Source: Symsagittifera roscoffensis
Taxonomy: Eukaryota; Xenacoelomorpha; Acoela; Convolutidae
Assembly: GCF_963678635.1 (NCBI RefSeq)
Contig: NC_087068.1
Location: 59,009,896-59,073,895 of the forward strand
DNA length: 64,000 nucleotides
Direction: 5' to 3'
Position 1 is the stretch's first letter, and each line of letters starts with the position of its first letter. Of this stretch, positions 12,416 through 24,473 are shown piece after piece. A program made the translations under genes and the position numbers. The notes under the pieces were generated by a model that saw nothing but the letters and a program-made list of their open reading frames with translations, searched no databases and was not told the DNA's origin.

Positions 12416-14201
12416 ACTTCCGTTCGAGCAGTCATGTGTTCATATGTGCGTTCAGAGGCTGACCATTATTCGTTGGCCGTCTCTAATCCTTACAATATCC
12501 TAAAAAAAAATAACTTCCGTTCGAGCAGCCATGTGTTCATATGTGCGTACAGAGGCTGACCATTATTCGTTGGCCGTCTCTCATCCTTACAATATCCTAG
12601 AAAAAAACTTCCGTTCGAGCAGCCATGTGTTCATATGTGCGTTCAGAGGCTGACCAATATTCGTTGGCCGTCTCTAATCCTTACAAAATCCTAAAAAAAT
12701 AACTTCCGTTCGAGCAGTCATGTGTTCATATGTGCGTTCAGAGGCTGACCATTAATCGTTGGCCGTCTCTAATCCTTACAATATCCTAAAAAAATAACTT
12801 CCATTCGAGCAGCCATGTGTTCATATGTGCGTTCAGAGGCCGACCATTATTCGTTGGCCGTCTCTAATCCTTACAAAATCCTAGAAAAATAACTTCCGTT
12901 CGAGCAGTCATGTGTTCATATGTGCGTTCAGAGGCTGACCATTAATCGTTGGCCGTCTCTAATCCTTACAAAATCCTAGAAAAATAACTTCCGTTCGAGC
13001 AGTCATGTGTTCATATAAGCGTTCAGAGGCTGACCATTATTCGTTGGCCGTCTCTCATCCTTACAATATCCTAGAAAAAAACTTCCGTTCGAGCAGCCAT
13101 GTGTTCATATGTGCGTTCAGAGGCTGACCATTATTCGTTGGCCTCTCTAATCCTTACGATATCCTAGAAAAAATAACTTCCGTTCGAGCAGCCAAGTGTT
13201 CATATGTGCGTTGAGAGTCTGACCATTATTCGTTGGCCGTCTCTAATCCTTACAATATCCTCAAAAAATAACTTCCGCTCGAGCAGTCATGTGTTCATAT
13301 GTGCGTTCAGAGGCTGACCATTAATCGTTGGCCGTCTCTAATCCTTACAAAATCCTAAAAAAATAACTTCCGTTCGAGCAGCCATGTGTTCATATGTGCG
13401 TTCAGAGGCTGACCATTATTCGTTGGCCGTCTTTAATCCTTACAATATCCTAAAAAAATAACTTCCGTTCGAGCAGCCATGTGTTCATATGTGCGTTCAG
13501 AGGCTGACCATTATTCGTTGGCCGTCTCTCATCCTTATAATATCCTAAAAAAATAACTTCCGTTCGAGCAGCAATGTGTTCATATATGCTTTCAGAGGCT
13601 GACCATTATTCGTTGGCCGTCTATATTCCTTACAATATCCTAAAAAAATAACTTCCGTTCGAGCAGCCAAGTGTTCATATGTGCGTTCAGAGTCTGACCA
13701 TTATTCGTTGGCCGTCTCTAATCCTTACAATATCCTAGAAAAAAATAACTTCCGTTCGAGCAGCCAAGTGTTCATATGTGCGTTCAGAGTCTGACCATTA
13801 TTCGTTGGCCGTCTCTAATCCTTACAATATCCTAAAAAAATAACTTCCATTCGAGCAGTCATGTGTTCATATGTGCGTTCAGAGGCTGACCATTAATCGT
13901 TGGCCGTCTCTAATCCTTACAATATCCTAAAAAAAATAACTTCCGTTCGAGCAGCCATGTGTTCATATGTGCGTTCAGAGGCTGACCATTATTCGTTGGC
14001 CGTCTTTAATCCTTACAATATCCTAAAAAAATAACTTCCGTTCGAGCAGCCATGTGTTCATATGTGCGTTCAGAGGCTGACCATTATACTTTGGCCGTCT
14101 CTCATCCTTAAAATATCCTAAAAAAAAATAACTTCCATTCCAGCATCCATGTCTTCAAATGTGCGTTCAGAGGCTGACCATTATTCTTTAGCCGTCTCTA
14201 A

Positions 14202-15282
14202 ATTTCGACTTTTAAACTAGCCATTTTTGACGGAATTTTCTCATATCATTCAAAAAGTATTGTTATCCTAAGCTTAAATTTGAAAAGATATTTTTACCTG
14301 TGATCATTTTTCGTAAAGCTGTGAGGGTTTAAAGATTGCAATTTTGACCAATTTGGGACAACTAACGAGCGATATAATTCGCGCTATTTACGCGTAAACG
14401 GAGATTTAATCCGTCTGAGAAATCGTTCTAAATTGGTTGAAAGAAGCATATTTGCCATAATTGATTTGTTAAAACGAACGAAATCTATCCTTCTGTACTT
14501 TATATGACGTGTGGGGTGATGATTTTCATAAAAAATTTCAAATAAAAAAAAAATCATTTTATTTTATTTTTTAAAGTTATTACTGATCCATAAACCTTAA
14601 AAGGCAGGCAATAAATTCAGGGCTTCGCCCTGATACGAGCAGTCTTGTTTAAAGTGTTACAAGTTACGCGTGAAAAAAACTGGTAAATAGCGCGCATTTG
14701 TTATCAGAAATTTGCCAAAATTCAATAATCAAACACCCCAAAATCCTCCAGTTATCAATCTTATTTCAGTTTGCAAGAGTGCACTTGAGAACATTTATAC
14801 ACGCAAAATACTGCATTGAAGGGATTCACTTTCAAATTGAGCAGGTCTAAGGTTTACCGCGTTAGTGAAAGTAAAACCTGTGCGACATTTCATCATAAAT
14901 ATATTTTTTCATTATCAACAATCTAGACTCAATTTGGTTGAGAAAATGACATATAATTGAGAAACTTGAGACAAAATATATATTTTATAGTAGAACATTT
15001 ACATATGACTTATAATCATAGATTCATTTCGGGCCAAATATCAAAACGAAAAATCAATTGAAAAGCTTAGCTTAAAATTTTTTCTCTATTGCTTGATAGT
15101 GTAAAAAATCTGAATAGTCGGATGAATATACTAAAAGCTGGAACTGGATAAAAATCTATTCACTTTGATTTCTGTGACTGTGAAACGGAAACCAATCAAT
15201 CCGTTCAAAACCAGTTGAGAAAATTTTTTTTTAAGTTTTTTTTGTACCAAACTAAATTGATTTTAAATCACTTCAAATCGTT
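14202..15282. other. region without a gene
   Basis: AT-rich sequence after the satellite edge, with no supported reading frame. A perfect 6-bp hairpin with a TTC loop (cagggcttcgccctg) lies at 14,618-14,632. Distorted inverted copies of a 'gcgctatttac...gcgtaa' string lie near 14,385 and 14,665, possibly a degraded transposon. It may include the lost upstream part of the LINE relic that follows. Confidence 0.4.
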
Positions 15283-15750
15283 TTGTATAGCTCTTTGCTA
15301 CATTATTTGAATGAAATTGATTGCAATCTGATTCTTTTACTACGGGTTTTAACTCGCATACCCTATGGAGTGTTTTTTCAATTGAGAAAGTTTCTAACTA
15401 GACGGCAATTAATATTTGCGTATAAAAGTTACGTGCAACCAATCATCCAATATGGAGTTTTAGTTTATGCAAAAACCGACAAAACCAAACTGTTAGAACT
15501 GGAAATGAAAATCAGAAGGCTAATCAGAATAATTTTTTATAAACACAGGATGGATTCAATCACTGAAATAATGCATGACAATAAAATATATACCGTAAGA
15601 GAATTTTTTGCTGACGAAGTTCTGAAATTAACCGGAAAAATTATTCGAAAAGAGTGCCAAGTTGAAACCTTGAGATATTCTATTACTGAACAAGAATTGA
15701 ACCTGATATTTTCAAAGCGAAAAACAAATCAGAAGTTAGCTATAAACTGA
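15283..15750 (+). pseudogene. LINE ORF2 C-terminal relic
   Basis: A 155-codon frame matching the region after the reverse transcriptase palm in CR1/jockey-like LINE ORF2 proteins. Pieces such as LTRRQLIFAYKSYVQPIIQY and GVLVYA, then 'RRLIRIIF', line up with the equivalent part of the LINE at 51.6-51.9 kb (KYYASNIKPILQYGILVYG). No catalytic palm remains, so it is a 5'-truncated relic of a related but different family. Confidence 0.75.
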
Positions 15751-16129
15751 AATAAACTCAACAGAGGGTCGATTACACCTAAAATTAGAAAAATGTTCAA
15801 CTTTGTAATACATTTTTTCCCACCTGGGTCAATTTCTTGAAAGACTACCTGAGAAAACTAAATTATTTTTTTTATAGAGAATGGTTCCAAGGTGCGAATA
15901 AAGAGGTTTTACGTTTTATATATGGTTACCGGTAGAAAGTCCATTGCATTGGATTAGAGAATTTAAGTATTTTTTTTGTTCTCCGCTTAATGAGACACCT
16001 GAAAACGGGCCTTGTTGGCTTAATGGTGTTCTCCCAAACGATTCTAATTTGTATTTATAAATTTTTATAACTAACATTGAAACTAGATATCGTTTGGAAA
16101 CAATTTACTATTATGATTATAGTTATCGA
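15751..16129. other. region without a gene
   Basis: About 380 bp of AT-rich sequence after the LINE relic. It could include that element's 3' UTR, but I see no diagnostic tail. Confidence 0.3.
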
Positions 16130-17450
16130 GAAAAGTCGAAAAGATTCACACAACAGTCAGAAAACAACAAATTCACTATTCCGAGGGCATAATTTTATGT
16201 GTAAAAAAAGTTTGAGCTTTCGAATCCGTTCTAACCATTGAAACCAAAATCCCAGAAAATAGAAAAAAAACAACAACATACATTTTCAAAATACTAGTTG
16301 TTATCAAACAGGAATTTCAGGCAAACAGGCCAAACAAAAAAATTGGAATTTAAACAAAGAGGCGAAGCAGAGCTTCGCATTACTTGCGATACAACAGAAA
16401 CATAAAAACATGAGTCGAAAAATTTATAATTATCAAAAACTATGTGAAGCAAAATTTTGGTATGTCTCGAAAAAAAACCGGTACGTGTTTGATATTGAAT
16501 GAATTTTCTAGACTGATGCAGCACAAAAAGTTGATTTAGAAAATTGGAATTTGCACAAAACCTTAATTGTTTCTCTATTAAAATAGGTGAGAAAAGTAAA
16601 AAATTTTAGGAGAAATCAATTTTCCCAAGGGGATAACGATTCTCTTACAAAAAATTAGGTAGTCGAATCTTCTGCAGGAACATTTATCGCAAACTGTTTC
16701 AATCAATTGAACTTTTCATCTCAGATTTGATTGGATAAATTCTAAGAAAATTCCAAAAATTTCTAAAACACGGTCACAAGTTCTAACGCACGGTCAAAAC
16801 ACTTTCCCAAATCCATAAATTGTTTCTGTAAAAAGCAGGTTGGGGCAACTTAAGCAAAGAATATTCCCAAAACCGGGTTTTTCGATTGAACACAACCTGA
16901 AAATTGGCACGCTAGTTTTCGCGTAAAGTCAAAAATTTCCCAAAAACTGTCAAAGTTTCAAAAATTTTTTCTTTAAGAAACAGGGCATAGCCAGATATAA
17001 ATGTGGGCTTTCAACATCAAGTTGTTTCGGTGAAACTTATGATTTCATATTTGGCAGCTCAGTTAGCGAGAAAAGCGCAAAAAAACGGTCAACAAATCAA
17101 AAATTTGTCATTTTCGAGAATCACAGATTTTATGTGAAAAATATAAATTAAAAATGTCAAATTAAAACAAGTCAAACAATCAAAAATCTCAAAATCAAAA
17201 TTGTGACCTAACCAAGGGCCATAACTTTAGGTGCCAGAAGAAATTGGGCGTAGTCCCATGAGCAAATGAGCATCCCACAACCCGTTCACTGAATTGAACA
17301 AAAAATCTCAGATATGGCAGAGTTCTTTTCAAGAATATTCAAAAAGCTTAAAAGTAATCAAAAATTCAGTTTTTCCGAGGGCAATAACTTTTTCTGTAGA
17401 AAACCATTGTGAGTGGACCCTAATATAGGGGAGCTTGCCACTGCCCGAAT
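16130..17450. repeat. degenerate ~180-bp tandem repeat family
   Basis: Diverged copies of a unit containing 'ggcataacttt', a 'gtagtcg'-like string, 'tttttcgattgaacacaa', 'gatatggcagagt' and 'cggtcaaagtttcaaaa'. The same family recurs at 52,960-53,640. The stretch 16,510-16,660 also resembles 48,150-48,290. A perfect 7-bp hairpin (gcgaagcagagcttcgc) lies near 16,363. No coding content was found. Confidence 0.7.
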
Positions 17451-17492
17451 GCATAATCATATGTGATTCAACTGATTTGGTTAATCTAGTTG

Positions 17493-17729
17493 TTAACCGG
17501 GAACCCTGTGTTTAATTTCTACATAGTGCACCTTAGTTCTGAAGTCGAGAGAAGTGTTGATTTGCAGCTTATCAGAGGAGTATCTGGTCCACAGAACAGA
17601 ACTCCACTCAGCACACACTCTGTGTAGTCTGTGACATGTCATTGACACTCTTAACACACTACGCCAGTCCACATTCTCCAAAATCCTAATCTGAGTTGAG
17701 TGAACGAAAAACAGCAGCCAAATACCCAT
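17493..17729 (-). CDS. F-box-like fragment
   Basis: A 78-codon frame bounded upstream by a stop codon. Residues 14-50 follow the F-box pattern: ILENVDWRSVLRVSMTCHRL, then HRVCAEWSSVLWTRY, that is, L..IL..(D)W.S.L..S..C..LH......LW. Known F-boxes recruit Skp1 for SCF ubiquitin ligases. The canonical N-terminal 'LP.E' is missing and no substrate-binding repeats follow, so this would be one exon of a gene or a pseudogene piece. The match is short and was judged by eye. Confidence 0.35.
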   Translation of the reverse strand: MGIWLLFFVHSTQIRILENVDWRSVLRVSMTCHRLHRVCAEWSSVLWTRYSSDKLQINTSLDFRTKVHYVEIKHRVPG

Positions 17730-17842
17730 TCAATTAGTAGCATCAGTCACATGGCCAATAAAATTAAGGAACAAGATTGCTAAAAATATACAGAGCCGAA
17801 GCTGCGCTACGCGCCTATTGCGACAGATAAGTTATATGCCTG

Positions 17843-18221
17843 CAGTAGCGGATTTAGGGGATTCGACCCCCTGCCGACCCAAAGGGTCCCCATTTGTACT
17901 ATTTTGAGATATCCATTTTTGGCTGAATGACCTTAAAATTTTCTAAAAGCGCCTATGGCGCCAATCTATACTAATTTTGAGGGGGGAGCGGGCGCCGAAT
18001 AAACGCGTTTTTTTTAATCGAATTTTTCCAAAAATTGCTTAAAAACGCATTTTTTCAAATTTTCTCTGCGGCACAGAAAATTTGGTCAAATTAGGGTCTT
18101 TATAGTCGTTTGGGAGTGCTCAGAAAATCAATTTGTTCGACCTAAAAATTTTTCGATTTATTTTGAAAATCCGACCAAACCACTCCCCCCCCCCCTCGAG
18201 AAATTCTTAGATCCGCGCCTG
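17843..18221. mobile_element. hAT-type MITE (379 bp) with 8-bp target duplication
   Basis: The ends are inverted: CAGTAGCGGATTTAGG on the left and, read from the right, CAGGCGCGGATCTAAG. The flanks are TATGCCTG (17,835-17,842) and TATGCCAG (18,222-18,229), an 8-bp target duplication with one mismatch, which is the hAT signature. The interior has C/G-rich subterminal tracts and no coding capacity. It is a non-autonomous element needing a transposase from elsewhere. Confidence 0.75.
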
Positions 18222-18229
18222 TATGCCAG

Positions 18230-19575
18230 TGTTCGAAAAACAATCATTGTTCACAAAAACCTGATAAAACGCCACAACTTCAAATTAAATACAACACGAG
18301 CTATTCATAAAAAAAATTAAAAAGTTCATTAAAGACTTTTGCAATCAGTTCAAAAAATTACGGTCCAATCATAATAGAAGTCTTCATTTATTGCGTTCCT
18401 ATATGAAGAAATGATTAAATATATATAATTAAAACTTCGGCGAAAATCAACCTAATTTTAGCAAATTATACAGAAGAAATTAATTATACATTAGAGATAT
18501 TCGAATGTCATAAAAATAAATTTTCAAAATAACATTCTTGAAACTTGAAAAACTATACTCAATTCAGAAACGTTTGGGCTGTCATGTGCTTTCATTCAAT
18601 GCTTCTTTATTATTGAAGGTCAATTTCAAAGAATAAAAAAAAAAATTGTGAAATTTAAAAACAAACAACCGAATAAGTTACCACAAAAAATGAAAACTCT
18701 TTACAAAAATTTGATCAAGATATTTTATTTCTCAAAACATTTAGCAATATCTGGAAAAGTAGTTTAGTGTGTAAAATTTGCAGTGAGTATAAAAACCAAA
18801 AATCTATGACATTTACTTACGCATCTCGAAATTAAATAGGAAAACTAAAAACAATAACAGAAAACATTTTGTGAAAAGACTCGGCAAGTAAGCTCACAGA
18901 AAATATGACCAAATCCACAAAACTTCGACAAAATCAAATTTAATTGTAAAGCTATAATTGCAATTTTGGCCCCGGATACAGTAGCAAAAAATAATGAATA
19001 TATAAGCAGAAATATGACCAATAACGCTACTGGGAAAAACTGAATCAGTAGAACTATGAGTCTACCAAGTTTCTTAAGTGACGCACGCCAATTATGACGC
19101 ATTAGCCGTACCGTACCAGTCAATTTGAAAAACAAAAATTTACCAACTAACAAGCCTCAATTTATAGAGCGGACGCATTTTGACTGGTATACGAAAAAGT
19201 TCATTAAAAACATCCGACCCTGCCCAGGTTCCAACCCTCCTATTTTTCCTAAGTTCTATTTGTAATATAATAGTCTGTGTTAATATCGTTAGCATTGACT
19301 GTACCTAATAGCTGGTTATTGATCAAAAAGAACACTTTTAAAATGAACACATCTTGTCGCAACAATACTTGCGTCGCAACAATATTTGCGACTTAGGTTG
19401 GAAAAATAGAGTTCATACTATAACACAAGCTTTGCTTGTGTACATAACATAACTAAAATTGGAGATGACTACTGATTCTAGAAAAGGTAGGAAAACATTT
19501 TATCCCTCCAAACTTGTTCAATTTATGTGCGTAGTTCCAGGAAGTCTTACAACTTTCAAATCTAACTGAACGGTG
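18230..19575. other. region without a supported gene
   Basis: AT-rich. A minus-strand frame at 18,845-19,153 is strongly hydrophobic, but it starts at a non-ATG codon, lacks homology that I recognise and lies in T-rich DNA, so I do not call it. A perfect 7-bp hairpin (cacaagctttgcttgtg) lies near 19,424. Confidence 0.35.
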
Positions 19576-19930
19576 CATATACAAAACAGTCCCATACAAA
19601 ACAGTCCAAAACAAAAAAGTCCCAAAAATCATGTAATGGAGGGGAAAAAATAGTCCAATACAAAACAGTCCGTTTTAAGGTCGCCAGTGGGCGAGCTGCG
19701 CGCGCGTCGCCGCTTCGCGGCGATAACTGGCTTAAAAATTCGTATTAAGTCCTACATTCTGTTGGCAAGCTTGCAACACGTTGGCGCGACTGCGGCGGTC
19801 ACTATTTTGTTCATTATGCTTTTTGAACAAAGGACAATTCTCGGCCTGCCGGATTGTCAAAACAATTATTAATTGGGACTGTTTTTCGGACTGTTCTGTA
19901 TTGGACTTTTTTGTATGGTTCTGTTTTGTA
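19576..19930. mobile_element. foldback-type element built on 'acaaaacagtcc' repeats
   Basis: The left arm has direct repeats of an 'acaaaacagtcc' motif. The right arm (about 19,862-19,930) holds the same motif in reverse complement (ggactgtt..., ggactttttt, gttctgttttgta). The core is GC-rich with a perfect hairpin cgccgcttcgcggcg near 19,707. Long, internally repetitive inverted ends fit a foldback element or MITE. A partial copy lies inside the MULE at about 40,056-40,142. No transposase was found, and the ends are approximate. Confidence 0.6.
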
Positions 19931-20318
19931 CAGACACGAATTGAACAGATTAGCAAAATAACTATAAAAGTAATTATTATAAGTATCTCAGAACAAAATG
20001 TGAGTAATATTGAAGCAAAAAGCAATCAGAATCACTCACTAGTATCTCATCTGGACATGCCAAAAGTCCAACCACTCCTCGCCCACCTCCAATTGCTGCA
20101 ACAAAAACAAGAGTAGCCAGTTGCTGCCGAGCAATTACAACAAAACACTACCACTAGTTTTCCTGGCAAAATAGTTAAAAGAAAAAATAATAATTTTTAA
20201 TGCAAAATTTTCACAGAGGAATGATTGAACGGAAGACTATACACAGAATCCGAGCTGCAATTCGCAAACACCAGCGAGGAAACGGCAAAAAAATAGCTGG
20301 AAAACGGTCAAAAAGGTT

Positions 20319-20388
20319 GCTGTGATGGAATCAAACCCCCGACCTCGCGATTAAAAGTCACAGGTTCTATCAACTGCGACATGGTCGC
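20319..20388 (-). pseudogene. tRNA-Lys(TTT)-like sequence, degenerate
   Basis: Read on the minus strand, it has a D-arm-like segment (tgtcgcagttgataga), an anticodon-loop candidate cTTTtaa flanked by a pairing stem, and a near-perfect B box (ggtttgattcc). The acceptor stem does not pair and the T-stem has a mismatch, so it is not a functional tRNA. It is a tRNA pseudogene or the head of a SINE. The foldback element ends about 390 bp away. Confidence 0.5.
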
Positions 20389-20649
20389 TTAAATATCGTC
20401 CAACACTGGCCACCAGAAAACGAGATCCAAAGATAAAAAGCTATACAGCAAACGATGTAAATGCTGTAAGACCAACCAAATGAGCACTTTTATTTCGGTT
20501 GGAAAAAAATATATTTTCGTAATATAACACAATGCTCGCTAATTTGCTTGTGTAAAATTGATTTTGAATGAGATAAGTAATTCAATTTTAAAATCTAAAT
20601 CATGAAAAACAGGGCTTTACGAGTCAACATCGGACAAAAAGCTAGCTAA

Positions 20650-20892
20650 TATGAAGGTTATTGCAGCGACAAACGGTTGATTAAAAAGGAGTGAATTAAT
20701 GAGATTTGAGTGATAATTCCAGTAGCAAATCAGATCAAATATATATTGTAAATCACCCGTACAAATTTGCTCGAACCAATGACTAAAGGTCATGTTTCAC
20801 CAGCTAATTTTAACATAAATCGAGAAGTGATCTTTCAGTTTGAACTGAATAAGAAATATCAATTCCAGTTCAGTTAGGAAAAATCACCAATA
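20650..20892 (-). repeat. copia LTR, left (3' LTR of copy A)
   Basis: In element sense it begins TATTGGTGATT and ends in ACCTTCATA. It differs from the middle LTR at about five positions by eye. The adjoining polypurine tract aaaggcgggg lies at 20,893-20,902 (minus strand). Confidence 0.9.
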
Positions 20893-20906
20893 CCCCGCCT
20901 TTCAAA

Positions 20907-23900
20907 TTAGGTGGTTCCTAGTAGAATGTCTCGGAAAAATGCAGTTTTGCACTTTCCCAAGTTTTTCGTCAATGCGTCTGCAGGCATGTTTGCTTTTGGT
21001 AAAAAGGTTATTGTCACCTTCTTCTGTTCAACTAACTCTCGAAGGAAGTGTAGTTTTATGGCAAAATGCTTCGTCTTGCCGTGGTTCATTGAGTGTTTAC
21101 TAAGGGCAATACAAGCTTGGTTATCAACGAAAACTTCTAAAAGCCTATTACAAATTATGCCTAAGTCGCTAAGTATGCCCTGTAAATGAATTCCTCCCTT
21201 TACTGTTTCGACCACAGCATTGTGTTCTGCTTCGGCTGTTGAAGTTGATACACAACGCTGAAGTCTGCTAGACCAACTGATTACACCTGAGTTGTCACTG
21301 AGTTTAAAACAATATCCTGAGGTACTTCTCCTATTGTCTATAGTTCCAGCCCAGTCCGCATCCGAATAGCTAACAAGATTCAAGGCCTTATCCCTCCTGT
21401 ATACTAAAGGTAAATTTTTTGTTCCTAGCAGATACCTAAGACAACTTTTTCCGGCTTTCCAAGGCTTTGCTTCGGTCATCCTAAATCTTGATATCAATTT
21501 TTCAACAAATTTCTCCTGGCTTATGCTAATTTTGTTTCCTGAGTAATCAATTTTCATTCCTAAGAACCATTTAAGATCACCTATCTCGCTTATCTCAAAT
21601 TTTTCAGAGATATTGCTTTCAAACCAGCTACAGAAATTTTTGTCTGCTCCACAAACCACTATATAATCGACCCACAAGCAAATTAAACCTTCTATCACTC
21701 CCTCAATCCTCCTAACAAACAAGCACTCATCAAAAACTGATTTTTCAAAACCTAATTCCTCAAGATAGCTTTTTAGAGTCCTATGCCAGTTTCTACCGGA
21801 CTGCTTCAGTCCATAAAGACTTTTCTTCAGAAGACAAACTAAAGGTTTTCCTTCTTCATCAAACTTCTCGAACCCTTCAGGTTTGTTCATAAGAAGTTCT
21901 TCATCTAGTTTGGCATTCAAGTATGCAGTTTTAATGTCTAACTTTCTCAACTGATACCTATTTTGAACTGCTAAGCTCAGGACTATTCTTATGGTCGACA
22001 TCTTAGCTGTAGGCGAATACGTTTCGTGAAAATCCCTTCCCTCAACTTGGCTAAAACCTTTAGCAACAAACCTAGCCTTAAACCTGGAAATTTCACCATT
22101 AGGTCCGTACTTCAAAGCAAAATGCCATCTGCTGCCTATAGGCTTCTCTCCTCTATTTCTAACTAGTTCCCAAACTTTGTTTTTCTCTAATGAATCAAAC
22201 TCTTTTTTCATTGCTTCTTGCCAGTCAGGGTCTGCTAAAGCTTCCTTAGCACTTTTCAGTATATTTTCGAGAACTTCTCCAAAAAATACTACATCACCTA
22301 CTCTTTCTCCTTCGTCACTTTCTATCTTTTTCTCAAAGTAGAACTTAGATTCGTCAAAACTAACGTTTCTAGACTTTTGCACTTTGAACTTTCCTTCACT
22401 CTCAATTCTTATCAGATAAGCTTTACTATTTTCCGATGTCCCCAGAAAAATTCCCCTTCTAGAGTTTTTGTTTAGTTTTTTGCGAAACTGTTTTTCCACA
22501 AAACTATACGCTACACATACAAAAGTTTTCACAAAATTAAGGTTGGGTTTTTCTCCATACATTGACTCGTAGGGTGTTTTGCCTATAGCAGAATGAAAGC
22601 ACTTATTTTTGAGATTAGCAGCCATATTAAGAGCATAAGGCCAATAAGTTTTCGATTAATTTGCATCAAAAATCATGCAGCGAGCCATTGGAGTAATTGT
22701 TCCCCACAACCTTTCTATCTTTCCGTTCTCTTGAGGGGTATAAGGAGCCGATGTTTCCATTCTTATTTTTTGTTTCCTAAAAACTCGCCTAAAATCTTGA
22801 CCAATGTACTCTCCTGTGCCGTCTGAAACTAAAGTCTGAGGGACTCCTATGTCTGCAATGAACCTTTCCAACTTTTCTGTTGCCTCATCTCTCGTCTTCA
22901 TGAAATAAATTTTCAGATATCTAGAAAAACTGTCCACAAAACCTTTAGCATATCTATGTCCATCCTCTGCTAGCGGGTCGATAGGACCTAAAATATCTGT
23001 GTGAACAAAATCTAGTGTCCTGGTTGCCCTGGTATAAGAATCTTTTGGGACTGGCTTCTTTTTTGCTTTATTCAACTCACAAGTTTCACAATTCTCAATT
23101 TTAAAATCACTAATCTTCATGCCTTCAACATGTTGCTCCAAATGACTTAAATCTTTGTAGTTATTATGACCCATCCTGCAATGCCACTGTTTCAATGTGC
23201 TTACTACATAACACTCGTCTTTTCCTACAAAAGTGTCCCATAAAAAGAGACCACTTTCCTCTCTTAATGGGTAAACTGATCCATTTCCCTGGCGAACCAA
23301 CGAGCTCGCACCAAAAACAACTTCTGCTCATGCTTTCTTCATTTTTGATACACTCAGCAAATTTCAGGAACGTACAAAGTATCCTTCAGCTCAACCATCT
23401 TAAACTCGCCTTTCTCATCTTTCACTCTGAATCTAACTTCGCCTTTCCCTAAAATTTTTGATTCAGAGAAATTTGCATTGCTAACCGATCCTTTGAAGTT
23501 CTCATCTAAACTAACAAACATGTCTCGATCCTTAATCATATTATTGGTAGCTCCTTAGTCTACAACTAAATCCTCGCACGGAGACACTCCACTCAGGAAA
23601 CTAAAATGAGCCTCTGTTTCAGCTACTAGGTTCTGCTGTTCTCGTTTAGTCTTACTAATGAACTTTTTCTTTGCTTGGCAATATTTTGCAATATGTCCAA
23701 ACTCCTTGCACTCAAAGCACTGAATTTTTCGAGCTCTATCTTCACTATCTCGTCTGCTGTTTAAGTTTTCTCTGCACTGTTTCGACACATGTCCTCTTTT
23801 ATGACACTTGAAACAAACTCTGTTCTCGCATGCTCTTTTTCGATTACTTGTCTCTCGCTATCAAAATTCACTAAATCTCTTTTCAACTCATCTAAACTTT

Positions 23901-24473
23901 TCTCATCTCTGCTAAACTTAGCTATAGTAAAAAAAGTTTCAAATTATTTTGGAATTCCTTTCAAAATAATTGATATTAACATTTTTTCACTCACTCCTTC
24001 GTTCACTTGTTCTAAGTTATTTGTTCCTCTGCTCACTTGTTCCTCTGCTCTAGTCAAATAATCTATCACTGTTTCATTGCTATTCTTTTTCAAAGTTGTA
24101 AGTTCGGAGATTAGTTTTTGCAGCCTGGGTCTTTCAAAACTCTTAAACCTTTTCCGTAAAACATCCCAAGCTTTGCTACCATTCCCTTTATATGGTCTTA
24201 AAAACAAAACTGATTTCTTATGTAGAGCCTGCACAAGATCGTACCAGATATGCAACTGTAATTCTTCAAAAATCTCTTTTCCTTTATCTATCGCAGCTTG
24301 TTTTTGATCACTGCTTGCATTCGGGTTAAACTTTACATAAAATTTCTATAATCAACTGTCTCATCTAAAATCTTGTTTAAGTTCAAGTGAAAAATTCGTG
24401 CCTCGAATTGCTCTTCAAAGTAGGAAAAACCTTCTTCTTTTCCCGAAAAAACTATCCTATCAGTTTTCGACAT
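20907..24473 (-). pseudogene. copia copy A gag-pol, defective
   Basis: The gag starts at 24,473 (MSKTDRIVF) and contains the copia-type gag domain and two CCHC knuckles (CFKCHKRGHVSKQC and CFECKEFGHIAKYC near 23.7-23.8 kb). Next come the protease region, a gag-pre-integrase HH-CC finger, and an integrase core with HTDILGP, SDGTGEY and NGKIERLWG as D,D,E (22,656-23,300). A 572-codon RT/RNase H frame follows (20,907-22,625). Lesions: a frameshift near 24,333, one near 23.94 kb, TAA at the protease D-S-G position (about 23,555), a frameshift after LYVPEI near 23,354, and TAA after the integrase core (about 22,656). In RT, residues 317-321 read LWVDY where YVDD is expected, so the second catalytic Asp is Tyr. 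About 60-70 residues seem missing after residue 388. RNase H keeps DADWAG and the VDNQ aspartate. It cannot encode a working polymerase. Confidence 0.88.

Larger units (their letters stand above)
751..14201. repeat. satellite array, ~96-bp monomer, ~140 copies
   Basis: Uninterrupted head-to-tail array of a ~95-98 bp monomer. The core reads cgagcagccatgtgttcat, then gttcagaggctgaccatta, then gccgtctctaatccttaca, ending in a run of about 5-12 A. About 13.45 kb gives roughly 140 units. Variants are regional: the left third (to about 4.2 kb) has 'aaacaac' linkers and the rest mostly 'aaataac'. Diagnostic variants (ttcagatg, ttccagca, agccaagtg, gcagctatg) recur in blocks. The last unit is cut mid-monomer at about 14,201. 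When the A-run makes a unit 96 bp, one frame stays open across several units. This follows from the repeat length and is not evidence for a protein, because the frame shifts with each A-run and the right-hand linkers add TAA. Confidence 0.97.

Noticed and set aside
751-14201. CRISPR-like array
   Set aside because: Monomers are contiguous, with no unique spacers between conserved repeats, and the sequence is eukaryotic.
16294-16524. 76-codon minus-strand frame
   Set aside because: Lies within and beside degenerate ~180-bp repeats and a hairpin; no domain.
18845-19153. Hydrophobic 102-codon minus-strand frame resembling a membrane protein
   Set aside because: Non-ATG start, T-rich composition that gives Phe/Leu/Ile by default, no splice context and no recognised motif.
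20911-21189. Plus-strand 92-codon frame over copia (also at 25,639-25,917)
   Set aside because: Antisense shadow of the copia RNase H coding sequence; conserved between copies only because the copia copies are.
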